Positions 44,921-56,725 of a DNA stretch of 64,000 nucleotides are shown in pieces. The notes beneath the pieces were generated by a model. It ran no database searches. It saw nothing but the letters and a program-made list of their open reading frames with translations, and was not told the origin of the DNA. A program made the translations under genes and the position numbers. The number at the start of each line of letters is the position of its first letter. Within the stretch, counting starts at the first letter, position 1. The DNA lies in assembly GCF_041146395.1 (NCBI RefSeq), contig NC_090989.1, positions 280,828,343 to 280,892,342 of the forward strand, given 5' to 3'. Source of the stretch: Eulemur rufifrons (lineage: Eukaryota > Chordata > Mammalia > Primates > Lemuridae).

Positions 44921-47770
44921 TGGGGCTGACTTTGAGGATGGCGCACCGTCAAAGAGAACTTTTAATTTATTAATAGTCCTACTGGTGAGCAAGAGCAGTT
45001 CCTGACAGTGAACTATTGGCACCTCCGACAGTGACACCACAGAGCACGTGGCTGGGAGCAAAGTGCCACAGAAACCTAACTTTGTACTCTTCTATGAAAG
45101 CTGTGTCTGTGGCCGGTGACGGGCAGCTAGAGTTCTCCTGCAGGAAGGAGTGTGGGAGGGATAGAGGGAGAGGGGGGAGGAAGAGAATAGGAAGAATTTG
45201 TTCTTAATTTAAATTCTTTTTTCAGGTGGGAGCTCTAGGGTGTGTGCAGTTGCGACCCCACGCGTGGCAGCGTAGGAGCGTTGGTGGGAGGGGAGGGAGG
45301 CTGGGAGTGTGAGTGGTGCCAATCACGGTACAGGCGCGCGGCTGTGGGACGTGGTCAGGTGTCTACTGAGGACTTACAAAGAAGGGAAAGCAAGAGTGTC
45401 CTTGCATCTTTGGGGGGACAAAAATGAATGAAATTGGTTATTTTAGAAAGCAAAATCCCAACCCAATTTAGTCTGTGGCACCTGCCCCAGCATTACTGGC
45501 CCTGAAGGTTGCCCAGACCTTTATTCCAGATTTTGAAAGTGACCAGGATCCGATAGCTCTAGAGGCCCAGTGGTCTTCTTTCCAAAAGATTTGAGGGTTG
45601 CAATGTCACTGTCAGGGTCATGGTCCTGGGAAATGGGACCAGGGGGTGGGAAATGGTTTTCTTGATTGCGTGTAGTCTGTATTGCCTAGTGGGTGGAAAG
45701 AAATGTATTTTTAAGCTCAAAAAGCATTTTCCTTGTAGGACTTCCCTGAACATCTGGCTCCCCCATCTCTTGTTTCCCCTCTCCTCTTGCGGCTTCTGTC
45801 TATTTTATGTGATCAGAATTTTGGGGAAAATGGGAAGGAATTTTCCTTAAGGGCAGCTGGGGGCAGAAAGGCAGCGTTTAAGCAAACATGTAAGTACAAG
45901 CAAATCATCCTCATTAAAAAGCTGTTCCTATAGGTTAGGTATGACTTCCGAGTACAGGAATTAAACAGACTTGGTCCCCATGTCCCAAGAGTATGCACGT
46001 GAAGAAGATGAGTGTGATTAAACTGTTTACACTCAGGGATTTTGGGAGAGTGAAATCTTTCACAGAAACTCAATGGAGTTCCCTTCCAAACCTTCAGAGC
46101 TTGGGGCTGAACACAAGCAGTTGCCTGAAGTGAGCAGTGTTACGACTCAGAGATTAGCCACTTGATCAATGGGATGAGCTCCGAAGGTCCATTGTGACCA
46201 CGAGCTTACCAGCAGACCCAAGCATGGCCCTGTCAGGAACGCTGCTTGGGGGGCCAGCTGGGTAGGGCTGCTTCCAGAAGCTTGAGCCCACCCCTGCCTG
46301 GACTTGTCGGTGAGCCTGCTCCTGCAGGAGACAGGAACCTCATGGTGGGGTGACTGTCACCCATCACCCCTGACTCAGAAGGGCCAATCAGAAACCATGG
46401 GATTCGGGGTCGCACTTGCTATCCCAGGGTTGGGAACCTGAAAAGTCTCTGCTTAGCAAACAGTTGTTTTCCCTCTCTCGTGCCATTTTCACTGCCTGAA
46501 CGACCCGTGAGGAAGCAGGTGTTCTTTCTGTGCACTTTTCTCAGCACTCCGTGCTCTGCCCGGTCCCGCCTGCTGGCTCACGTGGCAGAGTGGGCCTCTT
46601 CCCGGGCCCAACTGCTTGCCTCTCGGCAGAGATTTTAGGGAAGTGTTTGTGTAACTTCCCATCTTCCGGAGAAGGGTAAATACGTCCGAAGGATTCACTT
46701 AAGGGAATTCTTTTTTAAAAAATTAACTTGGAGCTACATAAAGGAGGGAGGATGGGAATGTTTATAATACTTTGTTTTCCTGTGCACACACACAGTAGTG
46801 CTGCAGGCGTGCGTCGCATGCCGTGACCACCGAAACCCTCCTAGGTACTTCCTTCAGAGGGACACGTTTGCTGTTTCTCCTACAAGCAGATGTTGTTGAC
46901 TGGGCAACAGCCTCCTTGGCAAGAACAAAAGGTGTGATGGGACCTCCCTCCTAGACAGGGTCTCCATGGAGGTGTCCTGAATTCACATGCCGGGGTTTTG
47001 AAACAAGGAAACCCGTGAGTGGAGGAGTAGAGGGAGGGTGAGCATGTGTGTGGACAGGCACTGTCCGGCTGGGCGGCCAAGACTGGAGCCCCCGCTATCC
47101 TGCTGGCCCGTGAGCCTGGGTGCTGGGTGTCCTTCAGATCCCATGGGCGCCTCTGGGCTCACCCACAGCAGGGCCACGCGGCTGCAGCTTTACTGTCCTG
47201 ACCCTTCTGGAGCAGCAGTGCACAGACAAGACAAGGTGGCCTTTTATAAGTCAAGGCCACAGCCTGCCTAATAGGCAGGTTGTCGGGCCACGTCTTAGCA
47301 ACTGGTAGAAGGTGTGAAGTCAGGCTGATAATAAGAAAAATCAAAACCCCAGCCCAGGACCGGGAATACGGGTGGTGGTTCCAGGCTTTTGAAACATTAT
47401 CTAAGCTCTCCATCCTGTTCTATAAATTTGTCTTTTCTCCATCACTTAGTAGCTGTGACCAGCATTGGGCTGTCCTCCAGTAAAGATGACCTACAGGGGT
47501 CCAAAGCCAGGTAGCTTCACCAGCTAACAAGCTGCCCTCCTGCAGCTTCCCGCAGGGCACTCGGGCTCATCGTAACATGGTGTTTGAGCGGTTTAGCCCG
47601 TGCAGTGTTTCAGGGATTGGGCAGAAAATATCGGGTGTACATCACAGAGCCATTGGTGGTATTTATAGCTTCACTTTGTACTCCTACTCCCTGTTCCTGC
47701 CTGCACAGAATATCCATGTTTCCTTTGAGAAATCTGTTGTGGACTGAAAGTGCTGCTGGCTACGAAATTT

Positions 47771-47776
47771 AATAAA
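47771..47776 (+). terminator. Candidate proximal poly(A) signal
   Basis: AATAAA is followed by a U/G-rich stretch (GGGTGCATATTTGC). It would give a 3'UTR of about 2.9 kb. Confidence 0.5.
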
Positions 47777-49395
47777 GGGTGCATATTTGCTAGAAAATTA
47801 TTTCTTGGGCAAGAATAATCACTGATCTCTTAATCCTGGCTCTTAACAGTGGCCAAGGACTTGCTCAGCCTGTTTCTTGGTCTCTCAGTGCTTTAAAATG
47901 TAAGCAGCAAAGCGTTTTGTGCTGTTGAATGTGGTTCTGGTGACTTGGTGGCTTGCTATCTTGTAAGGAGGCGCTTGCTCCAGCGTTAAAGACACAGGCT
48001 CCAAGTAGAGCCTGTGCCAGTTCAGTTTTCTCTCAAGAAACCTCTTTTGAATAAAATACTTGGTTCTTCCCCCAAGACATGTCCAGCCAGCGGAGGCAGC
48101 ACACAGCCTCCTAAGTCCCCTCATGTGACTGCTGTGGTGAAATTTCCACTCCCGCATTGTGATCTCATCAGAACCTCTGCCCGCCTTGTCCCGCAATCTT
48201 CCCTCCCCCACTCCCTTGCCTCCCTCCCCCTCCTCCGTCATCCCTCCTCCACCCCTTCTGCCCAGGCCTCCCGGGCTCACTCCAGAATAGGGGCTGAAGG
48301 CTTTGGTGCATTGCAGCATTTTCCCCTAGCAGCTGTGAGCAGGGTATATTTTCTACACTAAGGAGGATTTTATTAAGAGAGTGCGTACTAATGTCGTGTA
48401 ATATTGCTTTGGGCTGTATGTGATGGTCTTCCTTCACACTAAAATGTACGTCTTATTTTAGTACTTGCAAGAGTCTGCTATGAGGAACCAGTCCTTACAT
48501 GCCGAGGAGAGTGTGAAAGATGCTGCTGTAGTTGCCAGTGGCATCCTGGCCGTCTCCCCCATCCTGAAGCGTTCGCTTCGAGGAAGGCTCTTAGAACATC
48601 AGACAGTCTGATGAGGTGTTTGGCCCAGCTCCATACACCCAGTAAAGCAGCCGAATGGTTCATGCCTCACACTGCCAAGCCGCTGAATTTCAAAGGAAGC
48701 AGACCCCCGCCCGCCCCTCCACCCCTGTTCCCACACTCCACGCCTCACCCCCGTGCTCTTCTCGGACGCAGGCGCACAGTGTGCCAAGTCCAGGGTGCCG
48801 CGGCCCACTGCTTTATTTTCCCCTTGGGATTCAGTAAGTTAATGGCTTCCCCACTAACGAAATTGGACTTTGACTCAATACCTCTCAGTGTATCAAGAGG
48901 TATCCATCTGGAACATACCAAATGTTCTAGAAGATCTGCTCTTTGCTCCAGTTTTCCCTAGGGTGTTTCTGGCAGGGAGTCTTTAAAAGACATCCACCTG
49001 AGTTGATGCTAAAACTTGTCACCACCTGGAATGTAGTTATTGGTTGGCAAGATGAACATTCTCCAAATTCCCCAGGGGCTGCTTTTGTAGCCTGGTGGTG
49101 CCCTTGCGCCCTCTCTGCGTGGTTTATGCTTAAAAAACAGATAATGCTTTTAGACGGCTCCCTGCTAGGGCCTGGGACATGCCCTTCCCTGAGATACTGT
49201 GAAGAAAGCACCCCAAGGGGAGGGGCTCGAGGGAGCGAGGGTGGGTGCTGGGGGTGGGGGCCTGTGGGGCCCTGAAGGCGGCAAGTCTGCAGGCCTGAGG
49301 GGGGTGGTTCTGGGCGAAGTCGGTAAGGGTCAGCATGAAACAGAAAAGCCAGCTCACCCCAAGACAGCTTGTTTCGCTATGACGCAAATGTGTAA

Positions 49396-49401
49396 AATAA
49401 A
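49396..49401 (+). terminator. Candidate distal poly(A) signal, copy 1 of duplicated cassette
   Basis: AATAAA lies within the duplicated block 49376-49428 and is followed by the GT-rich ATGTATGTTTGTGGGC. Confidence 0.5.
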
Positions 49402-49789
49402 GATTCTGTGGCAGAGATGTATGTTTGTGGGCAGGCAAATCAGAGCCACAGGGCCAGCCTCCTTAGCATTTGAGATCCTATTACAGGACCCAGAAATCCT
49501 GTCCACATAGTCAGGTGGTTCTTGACTCTTTAAGCAGCTTTGACAAATTGCATTTGCATAGTCATGTGACCTCGAAGTCGGACATACTTAATCCAGAAGT
49601 TTCATTGGAGGGAGGCTTGCAGGTCTGTAAATATCATTTGCTTTCCTGGTCAGATTGGGATGCAGGTTTTCAGTATTGTTTTTTAACACTAATGATCATT
49701 GAAGAGTATTTACGTACACATATAATGGGTGGGGATCAGGTCAAGGCGTTGTATGGGATGAATTCTCTTGCTGTGATGCAAATGTGTAA

Positions 49790-49795
49790 AATAAA
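49790..49795 (+). terminator. Candidate distal poly(A) signal, copy 2 of duplicated cassette
   Basis: AATAAA lies within the block 49770-49821 and is followed by GTTATGTTTGT. This is the most distal candidate before clear intergenic repeats start. Confidence 0.5.
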
Positions 49796-50224
49796 GATTG
49801 TATGACGGCAGTTATGTTTGTAATCCCAGAGTCGGTGACTCCTGTGCTTTCTCTCCTCCCCCGCCCTCTCGTGATTTTTTTCCTTTGTGATTTTTGTTCA
49901 TTAAATTAGTTAACTGCCTCCCACCTGCTCCCACTGGCAACAGTGACACCTACTAGACAAGTCCCAGGCATCCTGGCAGATCCATGGCCGCCACTATTAA
50001 AACGCAAACAACAGAAACCAATTGTAGGTTACTGATGTCCTGCCTACCTGGGGGAAGGCAGGTGCCTTCAGAATCAGGCCCTGGGCACTGCTGCCACTTA
50101 GGGAGAGATGACAAAGTGCACACTGTGACAGGCTTTAGTGCCCCTCCTGCTGACATCAGTTGTCAATAGCTCTGGGTTATCCCACATCGGAAGCAGAGAA
50201 ATCCAGGATTCCAGACTCAAAACA

Positions 50225-50565
50225 TTTTTAAAGTTCATTCAGTCGCAACCTCTTATTTTACTAGAAATGTTTAAATGGAGGCATATTTCACATATAAGAT
50301 TCATCCTTTTTAAATGTGTAGTTCAGTGAGTTTTGAAAAATGTATATATAGTTCTATTGCCTCTGCCACAGTCAAGATAGAACATTTCCATCATCCCATA
50401 ACGTTCTCTTTTGCCCACTTTCTGAAACTACCACAATCACTGCTCTGACTGCACCATCGTTTAGTTTGCTGTTCTAGAACTTCTATGTGTGGAACCGTAC
50501 AGCATGTCCTCTTTTGCGTCTGGCGTCTTTCATGCAGCATACTGGTTTTGTGATTCATCCACCCA
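50225..50565 (-). mobile_element. Old L1M 3'UTR fragment
   Basis: Antisense L1 3' end features: 'AGTTCAGTGAGTTTTGAAAA', 'GTCAAGATAGAACATTTCCA', 'TCATCCCATAACGTTC' and 'TTTCATGCAGCATACTGG'. Confidence 0.65.
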
Positions 50566-51000
50566 AAGCCCTGCCTTTAAAACTACACAGATTGGGGCCT
50601 AAAGAAGGTTATACCACTGCCTCCCAGCTAATAAGTGTCAGAGCTGAGATGAGAACCCAGGGCCCCCGGCCCCGGCCTTGTTGGAGTGATGAGGATTAAG
50701 TCAAGGGCTTGGCCAGGTGCCTGGCACAGTCAGGGCTCAGAAAACAGCCCTGTTACTGCTCTTGTGTTTATAATAGTGTTAGGATGATCCTCAGGTCACC
50801 ATGTCACAGAACCTCAGAATGAAAATGAGCTTTAGAATCCATGTCTGTGCTACGGTTTTCCGTGGCCTGCCCACGCTCTTGCCCCGGCTCTCCAGAGGCC
50901 TGGATTTCCAAGGGCGCCCATGGAACGAACCGTGAGGAGTGGGGCGCCCAGGATGAGGGATGCTGAGGCAGCTCAGCAAAGGGACGACTTGGAAGATAGA

Positions 51001-51285
<285 letters not shown>

Positions 51286-53109
51286 AAACAGGCCCAACCC
51301 AGCTCCGTTGAGTCTTTGGTCAGTCTTCCTCTGACACCTGTATGAGCTCACCTTGCACAGAACCCCTCCTGGACCTGAAGTCAGCGGCCCTAGGCCTGCC
51401 GGCTGCGGTCGCCGGGAACCAGGTGAGGGATGGCAGGCAGGGTGCTGGGAGGGCCTGCTCTCCCGAACCATTTTATGGGGGGCCCCTTGGTGTTCCAGGT
51501 CTCATGGACTCCTTCCTCCCCCACAGCCAGAGCTTCCCAGTAAGAACCACGGCTGTCGGGGCTGAAGAAAGATCAGCTTTCGAAGCCTCGGAGCCCCCGC
51601 GCTTGGCGTTAGAAAAACCTGTGTCCGTGAGTCTGGCCACAGCTTCACCCGCTCAGCCTCACGTCATTTGCTTCGTGTCATGAGGAGCCACCAGGCACAA
51701 AGTGAGTACTCTGCAAATGAGAGCCCTTCAGTGCGTGTGCCTGTCCCTTGGGCTGGACTTCAGCAAGCCCATTTCTGAGGGTGAGAGGTAGTTTCAGAAT
51801 GTTTCCTCTAGGCAGGGGTTTGCTGAGGTTTCCATCGCTGAGGGCTTGACTGCATAGACACCAACCCGTCCAGACCTCCAGCGTGAGGCCGAGGAGACCA
51901 ACCTGACCTGCTGGCCCCAAAGACTGGGGTGACATCAACCTAGTTTACTGAGTCACTTACTCTGAGTAATATTCACAAGTACCAGGCCAGGGCAGAATAA
52001 GTGTTTGGGAAATACTGACTGGGTACTCAGATCGCCACCAAAGCCGCGGAAGAGCAGTTCTGTAACAGGAGATCTAGAAGCCAGCTCCACCATGGACACA
52101 CATTCCGAGGGTGGACACTTCTTCCGTGGTACGGGAGCCCTGTCACAGTGTGGGTTATCTCGGGCTGGTCCGTTCTGATCAGGAGCTGTCATTGATGGAA
52201 AAACATCATTGTCAACAAATACTGTCTGGTAGGCAAAATCTTGAAGTCAGAGAATTAACTAACAGGGTCCCGAGTACCAGGAGGCTGGGGGTTCTGGGTG
52301 GTTCTGATCAAACAGGCAGTGAGCCTAAGTCTGGAGCAGATGTCCGCCTCCTGGGTGCCAGGACTCTGGGTGAGTCTTCCCAGCCCCTCCTCAGGCCCCT
52401 TGTCACACCTGCCTTTGGGTGGCCTTCCCATCACCGGGAATCTGTCAGATGCAGATAGAGGGCTGCACACTCCCTCAGGCTAAGTACAACAAGGAGGCTG
52501 GGAAGTGGTTACTGTGAGGAGAAAAAGTGCTGACTGCCTTCCCAGGCCTGCGCTGGCCGGGATCTCCTGCAGGGCCGGCGTTTCTGGGAATTCGGCCTCA
52601 GCCCCTCAGCACTGCCCCTGCGCCTGCGTGTGAAGAGAAGCTTGCTCAGCACTTTGGGCACTGGCTGTCAGGGGGTCGGTGTGACACCCCGGGGGACTGT
52701 GCCTTCAACTGCTCCTTCCCAGTTTGCAAGGAAATGCTGATCTCCGTAAAAAGGAGGAATCTTCTCATTAAAACACGTCCTTAGGAACTGAGCTTGTGGC
52801 CCCTCGTCAGCCATTCTGGCCGGTCCCCGTAGAGGTAACTGTCATCAGGGCAGTGGTTCCAGCCTGCCCTGCTACCAAGGGTTGAACATCGTTCTCAACA
52901 CGCCTATTGGGGGGCCACAGATGCATGAGGAGACGGGAGAACAGTATCAGGGTGCAGAGTGGGAAGGAGAGGCGGCCTGGGGACGAGGGCGTTTCCTCCA
53001 CTTCCCCCCGACACCTGAGCCAGGAGTTCAGAATACGGAACCCAGGTGCGCAGAACGATAGGAACAAAGTTTGGACAAATGAAAACAAAAGCTGTAGTCA
53101 GCTGAGATG

Positions 53110-53620
53110 GTAACCATTGCAAAACACCTGGTTCACTCCAGTTTGGGGAAGGCCCTCAGGGGGCGCCCGCGCAGATGGAGGGCAGAAGTGTCCTCAGGTA
53201 ACTCTGACTTCATTGTACCATCGTTACTATGAATTATTGCCCCCCGATTGGGCTTTGGAAGCCGTGACACACCCAGGCCCGAGCTAGTAAAGTAAAACCT
53301 CCCCCGCCTGCTCGGGGGGAGGAGGCAGCATCCTCATGGGTCAGGGAAACAGCAGTGCAGGAAGGAGGGAAGACATGGGGAGCCCAAAGAGACCCCAGGG
53401 CCACTGTCCGCTTGGATGTGCGCCTGCTCCGACCCCTTCCGACTGTACTGTCGTGTTTGCTTAAATAACTTTGCTGATATCAATCACTTTAACAGCCACT
53501 TCCATGTCTGTTTGGGAGTGTGTTTGCTAAATAAAACTTTCTGCTCATGCTTCGCTACTTTGGCATCTGGTTTCAGTTGTTTGTTCCTGGACACAAGGAC
53601 CGAGGGAGATCACATGCTGG
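53110..53620 (+). mobile_element. Possible solo LTR, weak
   Basis: An AATAAA (53530-53535) followed by ACTTTCTGCTCATGCTTCG and a TCAGTTGTTTGTTCCTGGAC piece resembles an LTR R-U5 end. The left boundary and target duplications are not defined, so this may be wrong. Confidence 0.3.
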
Positions 53621-53649
53621 TAACACTGCCTCCTGCACTCCCACCTTTC

Positions 53650-53821
53650 TGGGTCTTGTTTTATTTTGTCTTCTGAGACAGGGTCTTGCTCTGTCGCCCA
53701 GGCTGGAGTGCAGTGGTGAGATCACAGCTCACTGCAACCTCGAACTCCTGGCCTCAAGCGATCCTTCCACCTTGGCCTCCCAGGTGCTGGGACTACAAGC
53801 AAGAGCCACCGCACCGGCCGG
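53650..53821 (-). mobile_element. Monomeric Alu relative (FLAM-like)
   Basis: A single left-monomer unit runs from CTGAGACAGGGTCTTGCTCTG to GCCACCGCACCGGCC, with a decayed T-rich tail. The target duplication CTCCCACCTTTC is at 53638 and 53822. It is complete, not half of a broken dimer, because the duplication brackets it. Confidence 0.85.
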
Positions 53822-54654
53822 CTCCCACCTTTCCAGGAATCTTGCTGTCGCTCGATCCCCCCACTCTGCGTCTTCACCCTCTCCACTTTGCCTGGCCCCT
53901 TCCCTTGGCAATAAAGCTTGTCCAAGTTTTTCCCATTAAAAAAAGAAGCCCCCCTGGACAGCAGCAGCCTCCCCCCACTTCTAGGCCAAACCGTTCCAGT
54001 CTGCCTCTGTGCCTCCCAGCTAACCCCAATGCACTGTGGTCTGGTTTCCGCCCTGCCAGTCTGGCTAAAGTTACCTACCACCTCTGATGGTTTCCTTGAC
54101 TTTAGCAGCTTGTGACACAGCGGGACATCCTTTCCCTCTGAGAGGCTCTCCACCCCCTCCTCACACTCTGCACCAGCCCAGTCCGACTTCCTGTGGATTT
54201 CCTGGCTCTCCAGCTGCTCGGCTTCCTGTGTCCCTCCCTTCACTGCTGCGTTCCTGGGTGCTGGGCAGTCTCTCCCATTCTCTGTCTCTCTGACATCCAG
54301 GATTTTATTTCCGCCGAGAGCTGCTCTGAGCTCCTGTTGGCTCATTCAGCTGCCTCCTGGGCTGTGTTAAAGGCACATCAAAGCCCCACTTTCGAAATGG
54401 AATGACCACACTCCTCCCCAATCCTGGTGAAAAAACCCAGCCCTTGTCCGGCTGTTTCTCTTTCCCCATCCCCATCCCAGGCCCGTGGTTCAGGTCCACC
54501 CACTTCTCTCTCCCACTGCTACCACCCAGGCCAGCCACCCCACCCCTTGTCTGGATGGTGGTCTGGCCCCCAGCCTCACCCTGCTTCCAGCCTCTTCGCC
54601 GTGTGTTACCTTTTCAAAAGTGCCTGCCCCTGTGTAAAGCACAGAGATACAGAC

Positions 54655-56725
54655 GTGAGCAAGGATGTAAGATCAGTATACAAAATCAATTGTTTTTCTA
54701 TACACTTACAAACAGTCCAAAAATAAAATTAAGAAAACAACTCCATTTACAATAGCATAAAAAAATTCTTAGGAATAAATTTAACAAGTGCAAAGCTTAT
54801 ACTCTGAAAACTATAAAATATTGAAAGAAATCAAAGACCATCTAAATAAATGGAAAGATCCATATTCATGGATCAGAAGACAATATTGTTAAGAGGGCAA
54901 TATAAATTGATCTACAAATTCAATGCAATTCCTATCAAAATCCCACCTGGCTTCTTTGCATAAATTCACAAGCTGATCTTAACATGCGCATGTGAATGCT
55001 ATGGATCCAGAAAACAATGAATCAAAAACAATGTTGCAAAAGAACCAAGTTGATGAACTCACTTCTCAATTTTAAAACTTACTACAAAGCTACAGTAATC
55101 AAGAGAGTGTGGCACTGGCAGACGGACAGACATACAGATCAATAAAATAGAATTGAGAGTGTGAAAATACAGCCATTCATTTATGGTCAGTTGGTTTCCA
55201 CCAAGGTGCCAAAACAATTCAATGGAGAAAGAACAGTCTTTTCCACCAATGGTGTTCGGACAACTGACATCCACATACGAAAAGTCAATGTGTACTCCTA
55301 TCTCAGACCGTATTCAGAATTATCTCAGAATGCATCATCCACCTAGATGTAGGGGCTGAAACTACCAAACTTTTAGAAGGAAACATAGGGGTACGTCTTC
55401 ATGCCCTTGTATCAGGTGACGGTTTCTTAGATGTGTTACCAAAGCACGAGTAACAAAAGAAATATTTCCCCCCATTACGTGGGTTGCCTTTCACACCGTT
55501 GCTAGTGTCCCTCGATGCACACAGGTGTTTCATTTTGACAAAGTCCAATTTATTGGTTTTTCTCTTTTGTTCCTATGCTTTTGGCATTATATCCAAGAAA
55601 TCATTGCCAAATCCAATGTCATGAAACTTTTCCTCTGTGTTTTCTTCTAAGATTTTTCTATTTTTAGCTCTCATATTAGGGGTTTGGTCCATTTTGAGTT
55701 ATTTTTACATTTGTAAGGCATTTTTGCATTTTGTACGGCAAAGGTCCAACTTCATTCTTTCGAATGTGGATATCCATTATTCCCAGCAACCTTTGTTTGC
55801 AAAAACTGTCCTTTCCCCACCGACTGGCCCGAGCCCCTAAGTAGGCATTTCTGCAAAGAGGTTATGCAGATGGCCAGCAAACGCAGGAGAGGCTCAACGC
55901 CATTAGCCATCAGGGGAATGTAAATCAAAACCACAGTGAGATGCTCCTTTACACCCACTGGGTGGGCTAGAATCAGAATGACAGATAATGACAAGTGTTG
56001 GTGAGGATGTTGAGACGCTGGAACCCTCACACACCACTGGGTGAGAATGTAAAGTGGGGCTTCTGCTTCGGGAAAGTTTGGCAGTTCCTCGAGAGATTAA
56101 GTGTAACGTTGCCACGTGTCCCAGCAGTTCCACTGGTAGGTGTACAGCCTGGACAAATAAAAACATATGTCCACGCAAAGCTGGTGTGCAAATGTCCATG
56201 GCAGCGTTATTCATAATGGTCAAAAAGTGGCAACAACTCAATTGTCCATCAGCTAATAAGCGGTTAAATAAAACGTGGCATAGCCATACCATGGAATATT
56301 ACTCCACAATAAAAAGGAATAAGGTTCTTTACACACCACAGCATGGATGAAACTAGAAAACACGATGCTCAATGAAAGCAGCCAGACATGAAAGGCCACA
56401 TACCGTATGATTCCAATTCCATACAATGTCCAGTTTCCACTCGTCCATAAAACAATCTAATTTTATACGTGTCCAGAATAGCCAAGTTATAGAGACAGAA
56501 CGCAGATTAGCGGTTGCTTAGAGCTGGGGGACTGGGGTTACGGGGGGTAAATGCTAAGGGCTATGAGGTTTCTTTTCGGGGGGTGATGAAAATGTTCTAA
56601 AATTGTGGTGATGGTTGCACAACCCTGTGAATATACTAAGAACCATTGAAATGTACACTTTAAATGGGTGAATTGTATGGTACATGAATTATCTCTCTCT
56701 AAAGCTGTTTTAAAAAATAGATAAG
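54655..56725 (+). mobile_element. L1 ORF2 end and 3'UTR with an inverted internal segment
   Basis: Plus-strand L1 is clear from 54700 ('ATTGTTTTTCTATACACTTA', 'CAATTCCTATCAAAATCCCA', 'GCTACAGTAATCAAGAGAGT') to about 55462, and again from about 55843 ('CATCAGGGGAATGTAAATCA', 'CATGGAATATTACTCCACAA', 'TGAATTGTATGGTACATGAA') to 56725. Between them 55463-55838 is antisense L1. The reverse transcriptase frame is broken throughout. Old L1M family by divergence. Confidence 0.88.
55463..55838 (-). mobile_element. Antisense L1M fragment nested in the L1
   Basis: 'TGCTTTTGGCATTATATCCA', 'AGAAATCATTGCCAAATCCA', 'TTTGGTCCATTTTGAGTT' and 'CTGTCCTTTCCCCACCGACT' are antisense L1 ORF2. It covers the same ORF2 portion that ends at 55462 in the sense direction, making an imperfect inverted repeat. 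Confidence 0.85.

Larger units (their letters stand above)
44921..49821 (+). other. GPR107: GPR107 3'UTR region (longest form supported by poly(A) signals)
   Basis: The stretch after the stop has no splice-compelling exon and no conserved reading frame. It holds a pyrimidine-rich tract (48180-48280), a G-rich run (49228-49270) and AATAAA signals at 47771, 48050, 49396 and 49790. Which signal is used cannot be decided from sequence. Almost no recognisable transposons occur here, unlike the introns, which fits a transcribed UTR. Confidence 0.65.
49376..49821 (+). repeat. Direct duplication carrying a poly(A) signal
   Basis: Two ~52-bp blocks (49376-49428 and 49770-49821) share GCAAATGTGTAAAATAAAG, the same start (GCTATGACG / GCTGTGATG) and the same end (ATGTTTGT). 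They are 394 bp apart and differ by a few substitutions and one short gap. Confidence 0.85.

Noticed and set aside
53722..54345. 207-codon minus-strand open frame
   Set aside because: Its C-terminal part is antisense-read Alu-monomer sequence, and the rest shows no domain.
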